From contig NZ_AP027728.1 in assembly GCF_030296555.1 (NCBI RefSeq), forward strand, positions 1,550,001 to 1,614,000: DNA of 64,000 nt, in the 5' to 3' direction. Positions within the stretch are counted from its first letter, which is position 1. Each line of letters starts with the position of its first letter. Below are positions 47,523 through 60,148 of the stretch, one piece after another. The stretch is from Microbacterium suwonense (GTDB taxonomy: Bacteria; Actinomycetota; Actinomycetes; Actinomycetales; Microbacteriaceae). A model generated the notes under the pieces. That model ran no database searches, was not told the DNA's origin, and worked only from the letters and a program-made list of their open reading frames with translations. A program made the position numbers and the translations under genes.

Positions 47523-48485
47523 ATGACTCTCATCACACGGCCCAGACGGACGGCGCTGCCGCCCGAGCAACCGGCGATCCCGCAGGGCAAGGGCGGCACG
47601 AGTGCCTACTGGATCTACCTGCTGCCCGGCTTCGTGCTGCTGCTGGTGATCGTGCTCGTCCCGCTGGGCTGGAACGTGTACCTCACCTTCCAGAAATGGC
47701 GGGGTGTGCGTGCACCGGAGTTCATCGGACTGGCGAACTGGCAGAAGCTCTTCACCGACGAGGACTTCTGGACCTCGTTCACCAACTCGGTCTGGATGAT
47801 CGTCGCCATGGTTGTCGTGCCCACGATCCTGGGCCTGCTGGTGGCTGCGCTGCTGTTCGATGTCGTGGGCCGCAAGTTCGGCGGTCGTGTCGCCAGCTTC
47901 CTGCGCGCCACGTACTATCTGCCGCAGATCCTCCCCGTCGTGGTCGCCGGTATCGTGATCGGCTGGATCGTGCGCCCCGACCGCGACGGCGCCCTCAACC
48001 AGATGCTCGGCTGGCTGGGCATCCCCGCCGTCGACTGGCTCGGCCAGATGCCCTCGGCGCTGATCGTGCTCATGGTCGTGATGGTGTGGGTGCAGCTGGG
48101 CTACCCGGTGGTGATCTTCATGGCAGCGCTGCAGCGTGTGGATCCCGAGCTGTACGAGGCAGCCGAACTCGACGGCGCCAACTGGGCGCAGCGCTTCCGC
48201 GCGATCACCGTCAGCATCATCCGTCCAGAGATCTTCGTCGTCACCCTCACGTGCACCATCGCCGCGCTCAAGGTGTTCGGCCCGGTGTACGTCATCACCC
48301 GCGGCGGCCCCGCCGGTGCCACGCTCGTCCCGGCCTACTACGCGTACCAGGAGTTCTTCACCAAGCGGAACATCGGCTACGGCGCGACCATCGCGACCGT
48401 GCTCACCGTCGTCGTGGTGATCGTGTCGATCGTCTTCATCCGCGTGCAGAACTCCATGGAGCAGAAGGAGAGGGCGGGACTGTGA
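47523..48485 (+). CDS. ABC sugar importer permease (MalF-like)
   Basis: 320 residues, six hydrophobic helices, with the ATPase-contact loop ELYEAAELDGANWAQRFRAITVSIIRPE. It starts after GAGGAGCG. It pairs with the next permease, overlapping by 4 bases. No ATPase gene is near, so a common MsiK-like ATPase is expected. Confidence 0.92.
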   Translation: MTLITRPRRTALPPEQPAIPQGKGGTSAYWIYLLPGFVLLLVIVLVPLGWNVYLTFQKWRGVRAPEFIGLANWQKLFTDEDFWTSFTNSVWMIVAMVVVPTILGLLVAALLFDVVGRKFGGRVASFLRATYYLPQILPVVVAGIVIGWIVRPDRDGALNQMLGWLGIPAVDWLGQMPSALIVLMVVMVWVQLGYPVVIFMAALQRVDPELYEAAELDGANWAQRFRAITVSIIRPEIFVVTLTCTIAALKVFGPVYVITRGGPAGATLVPAYYAYQEFFTKRNIGYGATIATVLTVVVVIVSIVFIRVQNSMEQKERAGL

Positions 48486-49363
48486 GTGCCACCACCGCGA
48501 TCGTCACGGGCAAGCCGACCCGCCCCCGCGGCGGCATGACCCGCAAGCAGCCCATCGACTGGCTGATGCTGGCGTTGGTCGTCATCGGCGCCGTGCTCGT
48601 GCTGATCCCCTTCTATCTCGTCTTGGTCAACTCCTTCAAATCGCCCGTGGACTATGCCACTTCCGGCCCGCTGGCGCTGCCGCACGAGCTCGACTTCACC
48701 GGCATCTCGGCGTTCTGGGAGCGGGTGAACTTCCCCGAGAAGGTGTGGAACTCCATCCTCATCTCGGGAGTCGTCTCGGTTCTTGCGGTGTTCATCTCCA
48801 TGCTCAACGCCTTCGCGATCGGCATCGGCCGCATCCGTGGCCGCAGCTGGATCGTGCTGCTGTTCCTGATGGCCAACCTGCTCCCGCAGGAGGCGCTGCT
48901 GTACCCGCTGTACTACATGTTCAAGAGCATCGGCCTCTACGACAACGTCTGGTCGGTGATCATCGTGTTCACCGTCATCCAGGCCGCCTTCGGCACCTAC
49001 CTGCTCTCGTCGGTGTACGGCACCTTCCCGAAGGAGGTGCTCGAGGCCGCCTCGATCGATGGCGCCGGGCGCTGGCAGATCCTGTGGCGGGTGGTCTTCC
49101 CGATCAGCCGCCCGACCCTGTCGGTGCTGCTCATCTTCTTCTTCATCTGGACGTGGAACGAGTTCCTCATCCCGCTGACCTTCCTCGCGTCGAACGCCAA
49201 CCAGACCGTCCCCGTGGCGATCAGCGTGCTGCAGGGCGACCGCCTCATGGACGTCACGACCACGAGCGCGTCCGCACTGCTGGGCATCATCCCGACGCTC
49301 ATCTTCTTCCTCATCTTCCAGCGCACGCTCACACGCGGCATCACGGCAGGAGCAGTCAAGTAA
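48482..49363 (+). CDS. ABC sugar importer permease (MalG-like)
   Basis: 293 residues from a GTG that overlaps the previous stop. Six helices and the EAA loop EVLEAASIDGAGRWQILWRVVFPISRP are visible. Its stop TAA overlaps the ATG of the alpha-xylosidase gene, so transport and breakdown are translationally coupled. Confidence 0.92.
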   Translation: MSATTAIVTGKPTRPRGGMTRKQPIDWLMLALVVIGAVLVLIPFYLVLVNSFKSPVDYATSGPLALPHELDFTGISAFWERVNFPEKVWNSILISGVVSVLAVFISMLNAFAIGIGRIRGRSWIVLLFLMANLLPQEALLYPLYYMFKSIGLYDNVWSVIIVFTVIQAAFGTYLLSSVYGTFPKEVLEAASIDGAGRWQILWRVVFPISRPTLSVLLIFFFIWTWNEFLIPLTFLASNANQTVPVAISVLQGDRLMDVTTTSASALLGIIPTLIFFLIFQRTLTRGITAGAVK

Positions 49364-51596
49364 TGAAGTTCACCGATGGTTTCTGGCAGCTTCGGCCCGG
49401 AGTCACCGCCCTGTACGCGCAGGAGGCGTACGACATCGATCGCACCTCCGATACTCCCGACGGCTCCGGGATCGTCATCACGGCGCCGACCATGGTCATC
49501 GACAAGCGGGGCGACACCCTCAACCGGCCGGTGCTGACCACGACACTCTCCTCGCCCGCCGAGGGCGTGATCCGGGTGCGCATCGCCCACCATTCCGGGG
49601 GTCGGTGGCACGGCGGGTTCGATCTTCCCGGGGCCGGCGCGTCGTCGGCATCCGTCTCGATCACCGCCGACGGCGGCGTGCTGGATGCCGGCACGCTGGT
49701 CGCGCGCATCGCCCCCGGTGCCCCCTGGGATCTGTCGTTCGAGGTGGCCGGCCGTCGGGTGACCGGCAGCGGTCACCGCGCGCAGGGCTGGCTGCAGCTG
49801 GCTCCCGGAGCGCAGGTGGATACCGGGATCGTCGGCAACGCCAGGCAGAACGGAACCGTGCCGCGCGGCACGACCTTCATCCATGAGCAGCTCGATCTGG
49901 GCGTGGGAGAGCTCGTCTACGGTCTGGGTGAGCGCTTCGGCCCGCTGGTGAAGAACGGCCAGTCGGTGGAGATCTGGAACGCCGACGGCGGCACCTCCAG
50001 CGAGCAGGCGTACAAGAACGTGCCCTTCCACCTGTCCAGCCGCGGATACGGGGTGCTGGTCAACGACCCGGGCCATGTCTCCTACGAGGTGGGCTCGGAG
50101 GCCGTCGAGCGCGTGCAGTTCTCGGTGTCGGGCGAGGTGCTGGAGTACTTCGTCATCGCCGGCCCCACCCCGAAGGACGTGCTCGGCCGGTACACCGCCC
50201 TCACCGGCCGGCCGGCGGTCGTGCCGGCCTGGTCGTACGGGCTGTGGCTGTCGACCAGCTTCACCACCGACTACGACGAGCAGACCGTCAACTCGTTCAT
50301 CGACGAGATGGCCGCCCGTGAACTGCCGGTGTCGGTGTTCCATTTCGACTGCTTCTGGATGCGCGAGTTCAACTGGTGCGACTTCGAATGGGATCCCCGG
50401 GTCTTCCCCGATCCGGATGGCATGCTCACCCGCCTGCACGAGAAGGACCTGCGGGTGTGCGTGTGGATCAACCCGTACATCGCGCAGCGCTCCCGCTGTT
50501 CCGCGAGGCCGCCGACCTCGGCTATCTCGTCACCCGCGCCGACGGCTCGGTCTGGCAGTGGGATCTGTGGCAGGCGGGCATGGGGCTGGTGGACTTCACG
50601 AACCCAGCCGCGACGGCCTGGTACCAGTCGCACCTGCGGCGCCTCATCGAGCAGGGCGTGGACTGCTTCAAGACCGACTTCGGCGAGCGCATCCCCACCG
50701 ACGTGGTGTGGTCCGACGGCAGCGACCCGGAGCGGATGCACAACCTGTACACCCAGCTGTACAACCGTGCCGTGCAGGATGTGCTGGTCGAGGCCAGGGG
50801 CGAGGGCGACGCGGTGCTGTTCGCGCGCTCGGCGACGGCGGGCGGCCAGAGCACGCCGGTGCACTGGGGCGGCGACTCCACCTCGACGTTCGCATCGATG
50901 GCCGAGACGCTGCGCGGCGGGCTGTCGCTGGCGATGAGCGGCTTCGCGTTCTGGAGCCACGACATCGGCGGCTTCGAGGGCACGCCGGATGCCGGGGTGT
51001 TCAAGCGCTGGGCCGCGTTCGGTCTGCTCAGCTCTCACTCGCGGTTCCACGGGTCGAGCTCGTACCGGGTGCCGTGGGCCTTCGACGAGGAGGCCGTGGA
51101 TGTGACCCGTCGCTTCACGCACCTGAAGATGAGGCTCATGCCGTACCTGCACCAGCACGGCCTCGATGCGGTGCGTACGGGCGTGCCGGTGATGCGGCCG
51201 ATGGCACTGGAGTTTCCGGACGATCCGGCGACCGCGTATCTGGACCGCCAATACATGCTGGGGGCAGATCTGCTGGTGGCGCCGGTGTTCCGTGCCGACG
51301 GCGAGGTGGACTTCTACCTACCCGCCGGCCAGTGGACGTCACTGCTCACCGGCGAGACGGTCACCGGCGGCGCGTGGCGCCGGGAGACGCACGGCTTCGA
51401 CTCCCTGCCGCTCTATGTTCGTCCTGGTGCAGTCCTGCCCTGGGGAGCGCGGCACGACCGTCCCGATTACGACTATCACGAAGGTCTGAAGCTGCGCGTG
51501 TTCCCGGGCGGGACGGGCACGGCATCCGTCACCGTCACCTCCCCCGACGGCACCGCGCGCGACTACGCTGTGAACCTCGAGGAGGTGACAGGATGA
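49363..51596 (+). CDS. Alpha-xylosidase, glycoside hydrolase family 31 (one frameshift)
   Basis: About 744 residues after one C is restored at 50492-50494, joining NPYIAQRS to [13 protein letters not shown]. The catalytic nucleophile Asp sits in [17 protein letters not shown], nearly the same as E. coli YicI, and the acid/base Asp in HWGGDSTS. N-terminal [14 protein letters not shown] also resembles YicI. It should remove alpha-1,6-xylose from xyloglucan oligosaccharides or isoprimeverose inside the cell. The downstream beta-glucosidase would then act on the exposed glucose. No signal peptide is present. Confidence 0.9.
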
Positions 51597-53017
51597 CCGT
51601 GGACGACTACCGCGACTCGGGACGGGTGTTCCCCGAGACCTTCACGTTCGGCTCCGCGACGGCCGCCTACCAGGTGGAGGGTGGCACGGCCGAAGGCGGG
51701 CGCACCCCGTCCATCTGGGACACCTTCAGCCGCACGCCAGGGAAGGTGTGGAACGGCGACACCGGAGACGTCGCCTGCGACCACTTCCACCGAGTCGAGC
51801 AAGACCTCGATCTGATGGCGGAGCTGGGTCTGGAGGCGTACCGGTTCTCGATCGCCTGGCCGCGCATCGTCCCCGCCGCATCCGGCGAGGTGAACCGGGA
51901 GGGCGTGGACTTCTACTCGCGACTGGTCGACGGGCTGCTCTCCCGCGGCATCCGTCCGGTCGCGACCCTGTATCACTGGGATCTGCCGCAGTACCTGGAG
52001 GATGCCGGCGGCTGGGCGTCGCGGGCGACCGTCGACGCGTTTGCGGAGTACGCCGCGATCCTCGGTGCGGCGCTCGGCGACCGCGTGCACACCTGGACCA
52101 CGCTGAACGAGCCGTGGTGCTCGGCGTACCTCGGCTACGGGCAGGGCGGGCATGCACCGGGGCGCCGCGAGCCGGCATCCGCTCTGGCCGCTGTGCACCA
52201 TCTCAACCTGGCCCACGGGCGGGCGCTGCAGGCGCTGCGCGCCACCTCCACCGGTGACCCCGACTACTCGGTGACGCTGAACTTCCACGTGCTGCGCGGC
52301 GAAGGCGACGGCGCGCACGAGGCGGTCCGCCGGATCGATGCGCTGGCCAACCGCGCGTTCACGCAGCCGATGCTGCGCGGCGAGTATCCCGCCGATCTGC
52401 TGGCCGACACCGCATCCGTCACCGACTGGGGCTTCGTGCACGACGGCGACCTCGCCGCCATCCACCAGCCGATCGACGTGCTGGGCGTGAACTACTACGC
52501 CACCACCGCCGTGCGGCTGTGGGACGGCGTCGCGCCGCGGCAGCAGAACGACGGGCACAAGGGCGCCGAGGGCGGCACCGCCTGGCCCGGCAGTGATCGG
52601 ATCGTCGAGTTCGTCGAGCAGCCGGGGCCGCACACCGCGATGGGCTGGAACATCGCCCCCGAGGGTCTGGAGGAGCTGCTGGTGTCGCTGTCCGAGCAGT
52701 TCCCCGGGCAGGCGCTGATGGTCACCGAGAACGGCGCGGCGTTCGACGACCGGGTCGCCGCCGACGGCTCGATCCCTGATGCCGAGCGGCAGGACTACCT
52801 GCACCGGCACCTGACCGCCGCCCATCGGGCGCTGCAGCGCGGCGTGGATCTGCGCGGCTACTTCGTGTGGTCGCTGCTGGACAACTTCGAGTGGGGCTAC
52901 GGCTACGCGAAGAGATTCGGCATCGTGCGGGTCGACTTCGACACGCTGGAGCGCACCGTGAAGGACTCCGGGCACTGGTATCGGGAACTCATCCGCACCC
53001 GCACGATCGCGTCATAG
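51593..53017 (+). CDS. Beta-glucosidase, glycoside hydrolase family 1
   Basis: 474 residues, full length. [14 protein letters not shown] opens the TIM barrel. The acid/base is E173 (TLNEPW) and the nucleophile E379 (VTENGAAF). [16 protein letters not shown] lines the substrate site. It is cytoplasmic and hydrolyses beta-linked glucose from cello- or xyloglucan-oligosaccharides. Its ATG overlaps the alpha-xylosidase stop by 4 bases, and it is the last gene of the operon. A beta-galactosidase or beta-fucosidase side activity is possible in this family. Confidence 0.95.
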   Translation: MTVDDYRDSGRVFPETFTFGSATAAYQVEGGTAEGGRTPSIWDTFSRTPGKVWNGDTGDVACDHFHRVEQDLDLMAELGLEAYRFSIAWPRIVPAASGEVNREGVDFYSRLVDGLLSRGIRPVATLYHWDLPQYLEDAGGWASRATVDAFAEYAAILGAALGDRVHTWTTLNEPWCSAYLGYGQGGHAPGRREPASALAAVHHLNLAHGRALQALRATSTGDPDYSVTLNFHVLRGEGDGAHEAVRRIDALANRAFTQPMLRGEYPADLLADTASVTDWGFVHDGDLAAIHQPIDVLGVNYYATTAVRLWDGVAPRQQNDGHKGAEGGTAWPGSDRIVEFVEQPGPHTAMGWNIAPEGLEELLVSLSEQFPGQALMVTENGAAFDDRVAADGSIPDAERQDYLHRHLTAAHRALQRGVDLRGYFVWSLLDNFEWGYGYAKRFGIVRVDFDTLERTVKDSGHWYRELIRTRTIAS

Positions 53018-53028
53018 CGCGACTCGGG

Positions 53029-53814
53029 TCAGCGGCCGCGCCGACGCCGGGCGTTCCAGTCGCCGAGCAGGTCGGTGGTGCGGTTGAGCGCCTCGGTGGA
53101 CTTCTCCATCAGGGTGCGGGCGGCCTCGCGGAGCGCATCGGGCAGGTCGGACGGGTTCTTCTCACCGCGCGCGGAGCGCTCCGCGACGTCGAGGGCGCGT
53201 TCGAGGTCGTCCACCGCGCGACGGTAGTCGGAGAAGGCGGATGCTGTGACCCGTTCACCCTCGCGCGGCGGACGCAGATCGCGCGCGCGTTCCAGAGCGG
53301 CGAAGAAGGCTGCCGTGTGCGGCTGGCGCCCATCGGACATTCCCGGGAAGGCCAGCAGTTTGGCCGGGTCGGTCTCGTACTCCATCCAGCGCGCCAGGAT
53401 CGCGTCGTGACGGGAGCGCACCCGGTCCAGCGGCAGGTCTCCCGCCCCCAGCGCCGCACGTTCGGCGGAGACGCGTGCCCGTGCGGCCTTCACCCGCGCG
53501 GTCGCAGCCTTCGAGGCAAGCTGGGCCTCGCGCAGGGCTCGGCGCGCGGAGGCGACGGCGTCGGCATCCGTTCTGGCGGCCGCGCGATCGGCGACCATCC
53601 GCGTGGTTTCGGCGCGGGCGATGCGCACCGTGACGGCCGCGGCCCTGGCATCCTTCTGCGCTTGGCGCAGCTCAAGCCTGGCCGCGTCGTAGCCGAGCCG
53701 CTTTCCGTTCACCGTCTGCCGCCTTCGAACCGTGGCGAAACCGACCGCTCCCGCACCCGCGACGGCCGGCGCGATCCACCAGAGATCGGCCGCGGCGGCC
53801 CAGATCGGATCCAC
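53029..53814 (-). CDS. Hypothetical membrane-anchored coiled-coil protein
   Basis: 261 residues. One N-terminal hydrophobic helix (WWIAPAVAGAGAVGFATV) is followed by Arg-Ala-rich helices likely to form a coiled coil (~35-125), then a globular-looking stretch with AFPGMSDGRQPHTAAFFAALERA and a basic end. No known catalytic motif. It is separated from the ABC exporter genes by a family A palindrome and does not clearly belong to their operon. Function unknown. Confidence 0.7.
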   Translation of the reverse strand: MDPIWAAAADLWWIAPAVAGAGAVGFATVRRRQTVNGKRLGYDAARLELRQAQKDARAAAVTVRIARAETTRMVADRAAARTDADAVASARRALREAQLASKAATARVKAARARVSAERAALGAGDLPLDRVRSRHDAILARWMEYETDPAKLLAFPGMSDGRQPHTAAFFAALERARDLRPPREGERVTASAFSDYRRAVDDLERALDVAERSARGEKNPSDLPDALREAARTLMEKSTEALNRTTDLLGDWNARRRRGR

Positions 53815-53829
53815 CCCCTCAGCCTAACC

Positions 53830-53897
53830 GCCCGTCTATTTGTCACGCGTGCACGCTTTTCAGCCGAGAAGCGTGCACGCGCGCCATATAGACGGGC
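53830..53897. repeat. Palindromic intergenic element, family A, copy 4
   Basis: Ends GCCCGTCTATTTG and CATATAGACGGGC. The arms are 29 bp long with about four mismatches and run inward through GCGTGCACGC, which is unrelated in sequence to the other copies yet still self-complementary. It lies between two minus-strand genes. Confidence 0.8.
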
Positions 53898-53905
53898 CTT
53901 GAGGG

Positions 53906-55708
<1,803 letters not shown>

Positions 55709-55712
<4 letters not shown>

Positions 55713-57610
55713 GCCTGCACCTCCTTCTCGGTGGCGGATGCTTCGTTCTGGGCTGCCTCGTTCATCGCCTCGGTGATGATCGGGATGGTTCCGGTGCGCG
55801 CCGCCTGCTCGGCCTCGAGGCTGGAGATCACGTGGCGGTAGTGCGCGCTGGTGCGCAGCAGGTCGGAGTGCGTGCCGACCGCCGTGATCCTGCCCTTCTC
55901 CAGCAGGGCGACGCGATCGGCGAGCGCCACGGTCGAGGGGCGGTGCGCGACGATCAGCGCGGTGGTCTCAGCCAGCACGTGCCGCAGTGCCTCTTCGACG
56001 AGAGCCTCGGTGTCGACGTCCAGCGCCGAGAGCGGGTCGTCGAGCACGAGCACCTTAGGAGCCGCGGCGACCGCTCGCGCCAGGGCCAGGCGCTGACGCT
56101 GGCCGCCGGAGAGGCTCAGCCCCTCCTCGCCGATGATCGTCTCGACGCCGTCGGGAAGGGTGTCGACGAATCCCGCCTGCGCGACATCGAGGGCCTCGCG
56201 CAGCACGCGCTCGCCCTCCGCGCTGTGGATGTCGAGGTCAGCGCGGCCGAGCAGCACGTTCTCGCGCACGGATGCCGAGAACAGCGTGGCGTCCTCGAAC
56301 GCCATGGCGATGTGGCGGCGCAGCTCGGAGAGCTCGAAGTCGCGGATGTCGACGCCGTCCAGCGTGACCCGTCCGCCGGTGACGTCGTACAGGCGCGCCG
56401 GCAGCGTGGTCAGGGTGGTCTTGCCGGATCCGGTCAGTCCCACCAGCGCCATGGTCTCACCGGGACGCAGCACCAGGTCGATGCCATCGAGCAGGTCGCG
56501 CTCGGCTGCCCCGGCATCCTGATACCGGAAGCGCGCGCCCTCGAAGGCGAGCTCGCCGCGGGGCTCCGCCAGGTGCACCGGCTTCTCGGGATCGGTGATG
56601 GAGTTGGTCTCACGGTAGATGTCGAAGACGCGATCAGTCGCCGTGCGGGCGTCGAGCATGAACGAGAACAGGAACCCGATGGACTCGATCGGCCAGCGCA
56701 GCACCGTGGCCATCGCGAAGAACGCGAACAGCTGGGCGACGTCGATGCCGCCGGTGGAGATCAGCCAGATGCCGGTGATCAGGCTCACACCGAACGCGAT
56801 CTGCGGCATGAGGTCCAGCCAGAACCAGATCTCGCCGACCGCGCGGGCCTTTCTCAGCTCGGTCTCGCGCAGGGTCTCGGCCTGGCGGCTGAAGCGACTG
56901 AGGGCGTGCTTGCCGCGGCCGAACGCCTTCAGCACGCGGATGCCGTGCACGCTCTCCTCGACGCTGGTGGCGAGGTCGCCGGCCTGGTCCTGGCTGCGCC
57001 GGGCAAGCACGCCGTAGCGCTTCTCGAAGAGGAACCCTTGGATCCACATCGGGATGCCGGTCAGGATGAAGATCACGCCCAGCATCCAGTGCCAGCGGAA
57101 CAGCAGCACGGCGCCGATGCCGATCGTGAGGATGTTCACCACCAGCAGGATCAGGCCGAAGGCGATCCAGCGTCGGATCAGGCTGATGTCCTGCATCATC
57201 CGGCTCAGCAGCTGGCCCGACTGCCACCGATCGTGGAAGGCGACCGGCAGGTTCTGCAGTCGCGCGTACAGCTCCGACCGCATCTGGAACTCGACTTCGG
57301 TGGCCGGGGTCAGCACGAACCAGCGCCGCAGCCACACCATCGCGGCCTCGCCGAGAGCAAGGGCGAAGACGCCGGCCGCACCCGCCAGGATCAGGCCGAG
57401 CACGCCGCCGTTCAGGTGCGCGCCCGCGACGTCGCCGAGACCGCGGACGATCTGCTCGAGAACGATCGGAATCATTAGCGCGATCACCGCGGCGGCGAGT
57501 GCGCTGAGCGCGCCGCCGACGAGGCGCCAGACGATGGGCCGGACGAAGGGCTTCAGGCGCCAGAGGGCGGCGACGGTGGACAGAGACGACGAAGAGGAGG
57601 TGACAGACAT
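55709..57610 (-). CDS. ABC exporter half-transporter, degenerate-site subunit
   Basis: 633 residues, intact. Six helices, then an ATPase domain with Walker [10 protein letters not shown], signature LSGGQRQR and Walker [13 protein letters not shown]. An Asp stands where the catalytic Glu is expected, and the switch region reads VAHRPST. This asymmetry, with a canonical partner, is typical of heterodimeric exporters of the TM287/288 or BmrCD type. It is the first large gene of the operon, with a possible leader peptide at 57704-57769. Confidence 0.93.
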
Positions 57611-57703
57611 GGCTCTCGGTTTTGCGGGACGATCAGGTGATGAAGACGGAGCGGATGCTCGGCATCCGGTGCATGCGGCGAACGGCGAGGCCGTCCGCCG
57701 CGG

Positions 57704-57769
57704 TCAGTCGCGCAGGCGAGCTGCGCGCGAGCCGGCGGGGATGAACGTCGTGACAATCGTCGTGGTCAT
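57704..57769 (-). CDS. Possible 21-residue leader peptide upstream of the ABC exporter
   Basis: An ATG with a very strong ribosome site (GGAGGA) opens a 21-codon frame reading MTTTIVTTFIPAGSRAARLRD, 94 bases before the exporter gene, whose own ribosome site is weak. A basic short peptide in this position could act by stalling ribosomes, as in antibiotic-inducible resistance genes. Expression and role are unproven. Confidence 0.45.
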   Translation of the reverse strand: MTTTIVTTFIPAGSRAARLRD

Positions 57770-57821
57770 GGTGTCCTCCGCAGGCTCGGCTTCATCGGGC
57801 CGATCGGCGCGACAGCCTTCA

Positions 57822-57880
57822 ATCCTATGCGTGCCACGATCCCGATGGCAAGCGCTCCGAGCACAAAGGGAATCCCCTTT
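57822..57880 (-). promoter_or_regulatory. Promoter and candidate operator of the ABC exporter operon
   Basis: On the minus strand TTGCCA (57851-57846) and TAGGAT (57827-57822) are 18 bp apart. An inverted repeat AAAGGG-N4-CCCTTT at 57865-57880 sits just upstream of the -35 box. The rest of the 57611-58038 spacer holds the leader frame and the palindrome at 57938-58019. Confidence 0.45.
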
Positions 57881-57937
57881 CCGACATGTGCCGCACTGTC
57901 GGTTCCGCCCCAATGCGGATTTCCAAGGTTCCAGATC

Positions 57938-58019
57938 GCCGAGACCCCTCCTGAGTGTCGAAACCCCTCACCACACGCGCGATTCCTGAGGGGTATCGAC
58001 GGCCACGAGGGGTCTCGGC
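57938..58019. repeat. Long palindromic element, family D (single copy)
   Basis: Outer arms GCCGAGACCCCTC and complement are perfect over 13 bp, and inner arms ACCCCTCA/TGAGGGGT pair over 8 bp with a 16-base loop. It lies after the ogt stop on the minus strand and upstream of the exporter promoter, so it may terminate the ogt transcript. Confidence 0.65.
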
Positions 58020-58038
58020 GGAGGGAAACTGCGCGGGA

Positions 58039-58554
58039 TCACCTGATCGCAGCCGCTGCGGCCTCGCGGTCGAGCAGGCTGCGCTTGACCGGCAGGCCCC
58101 AGGCGAAGCCGCCGAGGGATCCGTCGGAGCGCAGCACGCGGTGGCAGGGCACGAACAGCGCCGGGGCGTTGCGGGCGCAGACGGATGCCGCAGCGCGCAC
58201 GGCCTGCGGTCTGCCCAGCTCGACGGCGAACTCACTGTAGGTGAGCGGCCTGCCAGGGGCGATGCGGCGCAGCGTCCGCCACCCGGCATGCTGCAGCTCG
58301 GTGCCGTGCTGGCGCACCGCGACGGTGTCGATCGCGGTCAGGTCGCCGCCGTAGTACGCGCGTGCCGCGGCTGCGGCATCCGTCTCCGCCTCGATGATGT
58401 CGTCGGGCCGCAGGGAGACGTGCACCCGCTCGATGATGGCGGCGTGGTCGTCGCTCCACCCCGAGGCGAGCACGCGCTGGGAGGGGTCGGCGAGGATCGT
58501 GAGGGCCCCATCGGGGGTGTCGATGGTCTGGATGCGTGCGGTCATGCTGTTCAT
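58039..58554 (-). CDS. ogt: Methylated-DNA-protein-cysteine methyltransferase
   Basis: 171 residues. The active-site motif [19 protein letters not shown] with its acceptor Cys is complete, and the upstream helix region [21 protein letters not shown] fits the DNA-binding part. It removes O6-alkyl groups from guanine by self-alkylation. The second residue block starts at MNSMTARIQ; an ATG three codons in is an alternative start. Its start overlaps the stop of the Ada-AlkA gene by 3 bases, so both are made from one mRNA. Confidence 0.93.
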   Translation of the reverse strand: MNSMTARIQTIDTPDGALTILADPSQRVLASGWSDDHAAIIERVHVSLRPDDIIEAETDAAAAARAYYGGDLTAIDTVAVRQHGTELQHAGWRTLRRIAPGRPLTYSEFAVELGRPQAVRAAASVCARNAPALFVPCHRVLRSDGSLGGFAWGLPVKRSLLDREAAAAAIR

Positions 58555-60060
58555 GCCTTTCGTCGATTCTTCATCGGAGGCGCCGAGTCGAGGTGTTCGC
58601 GGCGAGCGGGGCGGACCGGGGCCGCGCGCCAGAGATGGGCGGTCAAGTAGCTGCGCCACGGCGCGGTGCGCTGCGACCAGGCGCTGAGCGAGCGCGGGTC
58701 GGCGGGGATGCCGGATGCCGTGGCCCCGGCGCGCACGGCGACGTCACCGGGCAGCAGCACATCGGGGTCGCCGATCACCCGCATCCGCACGTAGTCCGCC
58801 GTCCACGGGCCGATGCCGGGCATCGCCAGCAGTCGTGCCCGCTGCTCGGCGGCGTCATCGCCGACGGTCAGGATCAGCGAGCCATCCGCGAGCGCCGCCG
58901 CGGCGCCGGTGATGGCACGGATGCGGGCCGCCGGCCCGCGCAGCACCTCGGTGCCGTGCTCGGCGATCGCCGCCATCGTCGGGAACAGCAGCCCGCCGTC
59001 GGCGGTGCGCTCCCCAGCTGCTCGGTGAGCGCCGTCAGCGCGGTGCGGGCGGCCGCGACGGTGATCTGCTGGCCGACCATCGCACGGATCAGCATCTCGT
59101 GCGGGTCGGCGGCTCCGGGAACACGGATGCCGGGGATCGCCGCGACCAGCGGCACCAGCTGCGGGTGGACGGCGAGCGCCTCATCGACGGCGGCCGGATC
59201 GGCGTCCAGGTCGAACAGCCGGCGGCTGATCGACACGAGCGGGGCGAGATCGCCGAGCCCGGTGACCCGCACGCGCAGGTGCAGCCGTGCGTCGGCGTCC
59301 TGCCGGATCTCCAGGTGGGCGGGGCCGCCCGGCATCCGCAGGTGCCGCGCGAACGAGGTCGCGGTCGCCTCCTCCACGCCGGGCACGGCACGGGCCGCCA
59401 TCCACGCGAACACGCCGGCTGCGTCGATCGGCGTCCGGTGCGGCAGCAGCAGATCGATGGCACCCTGCGCCCCGGCATCCGGCGCAGCCGCGCGGCGCGT
59501 GTGCCGCAGCTGCCCCGGTGTCATCTCGAAGACCTCCCGGATCGTGTCGTTGCACTGACGGATGCTGGCGAACCCGGCAGAGAAGGCCACTTCCGATACG
59601 GGCATGTCGGTGCTGGTCAGCAGCATCCGCGCCGTGTGGGCGCGATGGGCCCTGGCCAGGGCGAGCGGGCCGGCACCGAGTTCGGCGGTCAGCATCCGGG
59701 TCAGGTGCCGGGGCGAGTAGCCGAGCCGATTCGCGAGCCCGGGCACCCCTCCTGTTCGACGACGCCCGCAGCGATCAGGCGCATGGCCCGCGCCGCGGCG
59801 TCTCCACGCAGATTCCAGACCGGCGAGCCGGGAGTCGCCTCCGGCAGGCAGCGCTTGCACGCCCGGTACCCCGCCTCGTGCGCGGCCGCGCTGGTCGGAT
59901 AGAAAGTGACGTTCGCGGGCTTGGGAGTGCGCGCGGGGCAGCTCGGGCGGCAGTAGATGCCGGTGGAGCGCACGGCGGTGACGAACTGGCCGTCGAAGCG
60001 GGTGTCGCGTGCGCTGATGGCGCGATACCGCTCGTCGAAGGTCATCGTGTGCGGGGCCAT
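58551..60060 (-). CDS. Ada-type regulator fused to AlkA 3-methyladenine DNA glycosylase (two frameshifts)
   Basis: About 503 residues after restoring one base at 59746-59749 and one at 59012-59015. The joins read [18 protein letters not shown] and [17 protein letters not shown]. The zinc methyl-acceptor domain (~1-80) has the four Cys of GIYCRPSC and ACKRC. An AraC-type HTH pair follows (~85-185: [24 protein letters not shown]). The glycosylase part has an AlkA N-domain and an HhH-GPD region [21 protein letters not shown] with catalytic Asp in LLPGDVAVR. It senses alkyl phosphotriesters, activates repair genes and excises alkylated bases. Confidence 0.87.
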
Positions 60061-60148
60061 GCCCCCACTCTGCCACCTTCAGCGCACGTCGACTGGCGGA
60101 AATCGGACACGGCTGTTCACCGCCGGATCAGGATGGCTGCGACGCCGC

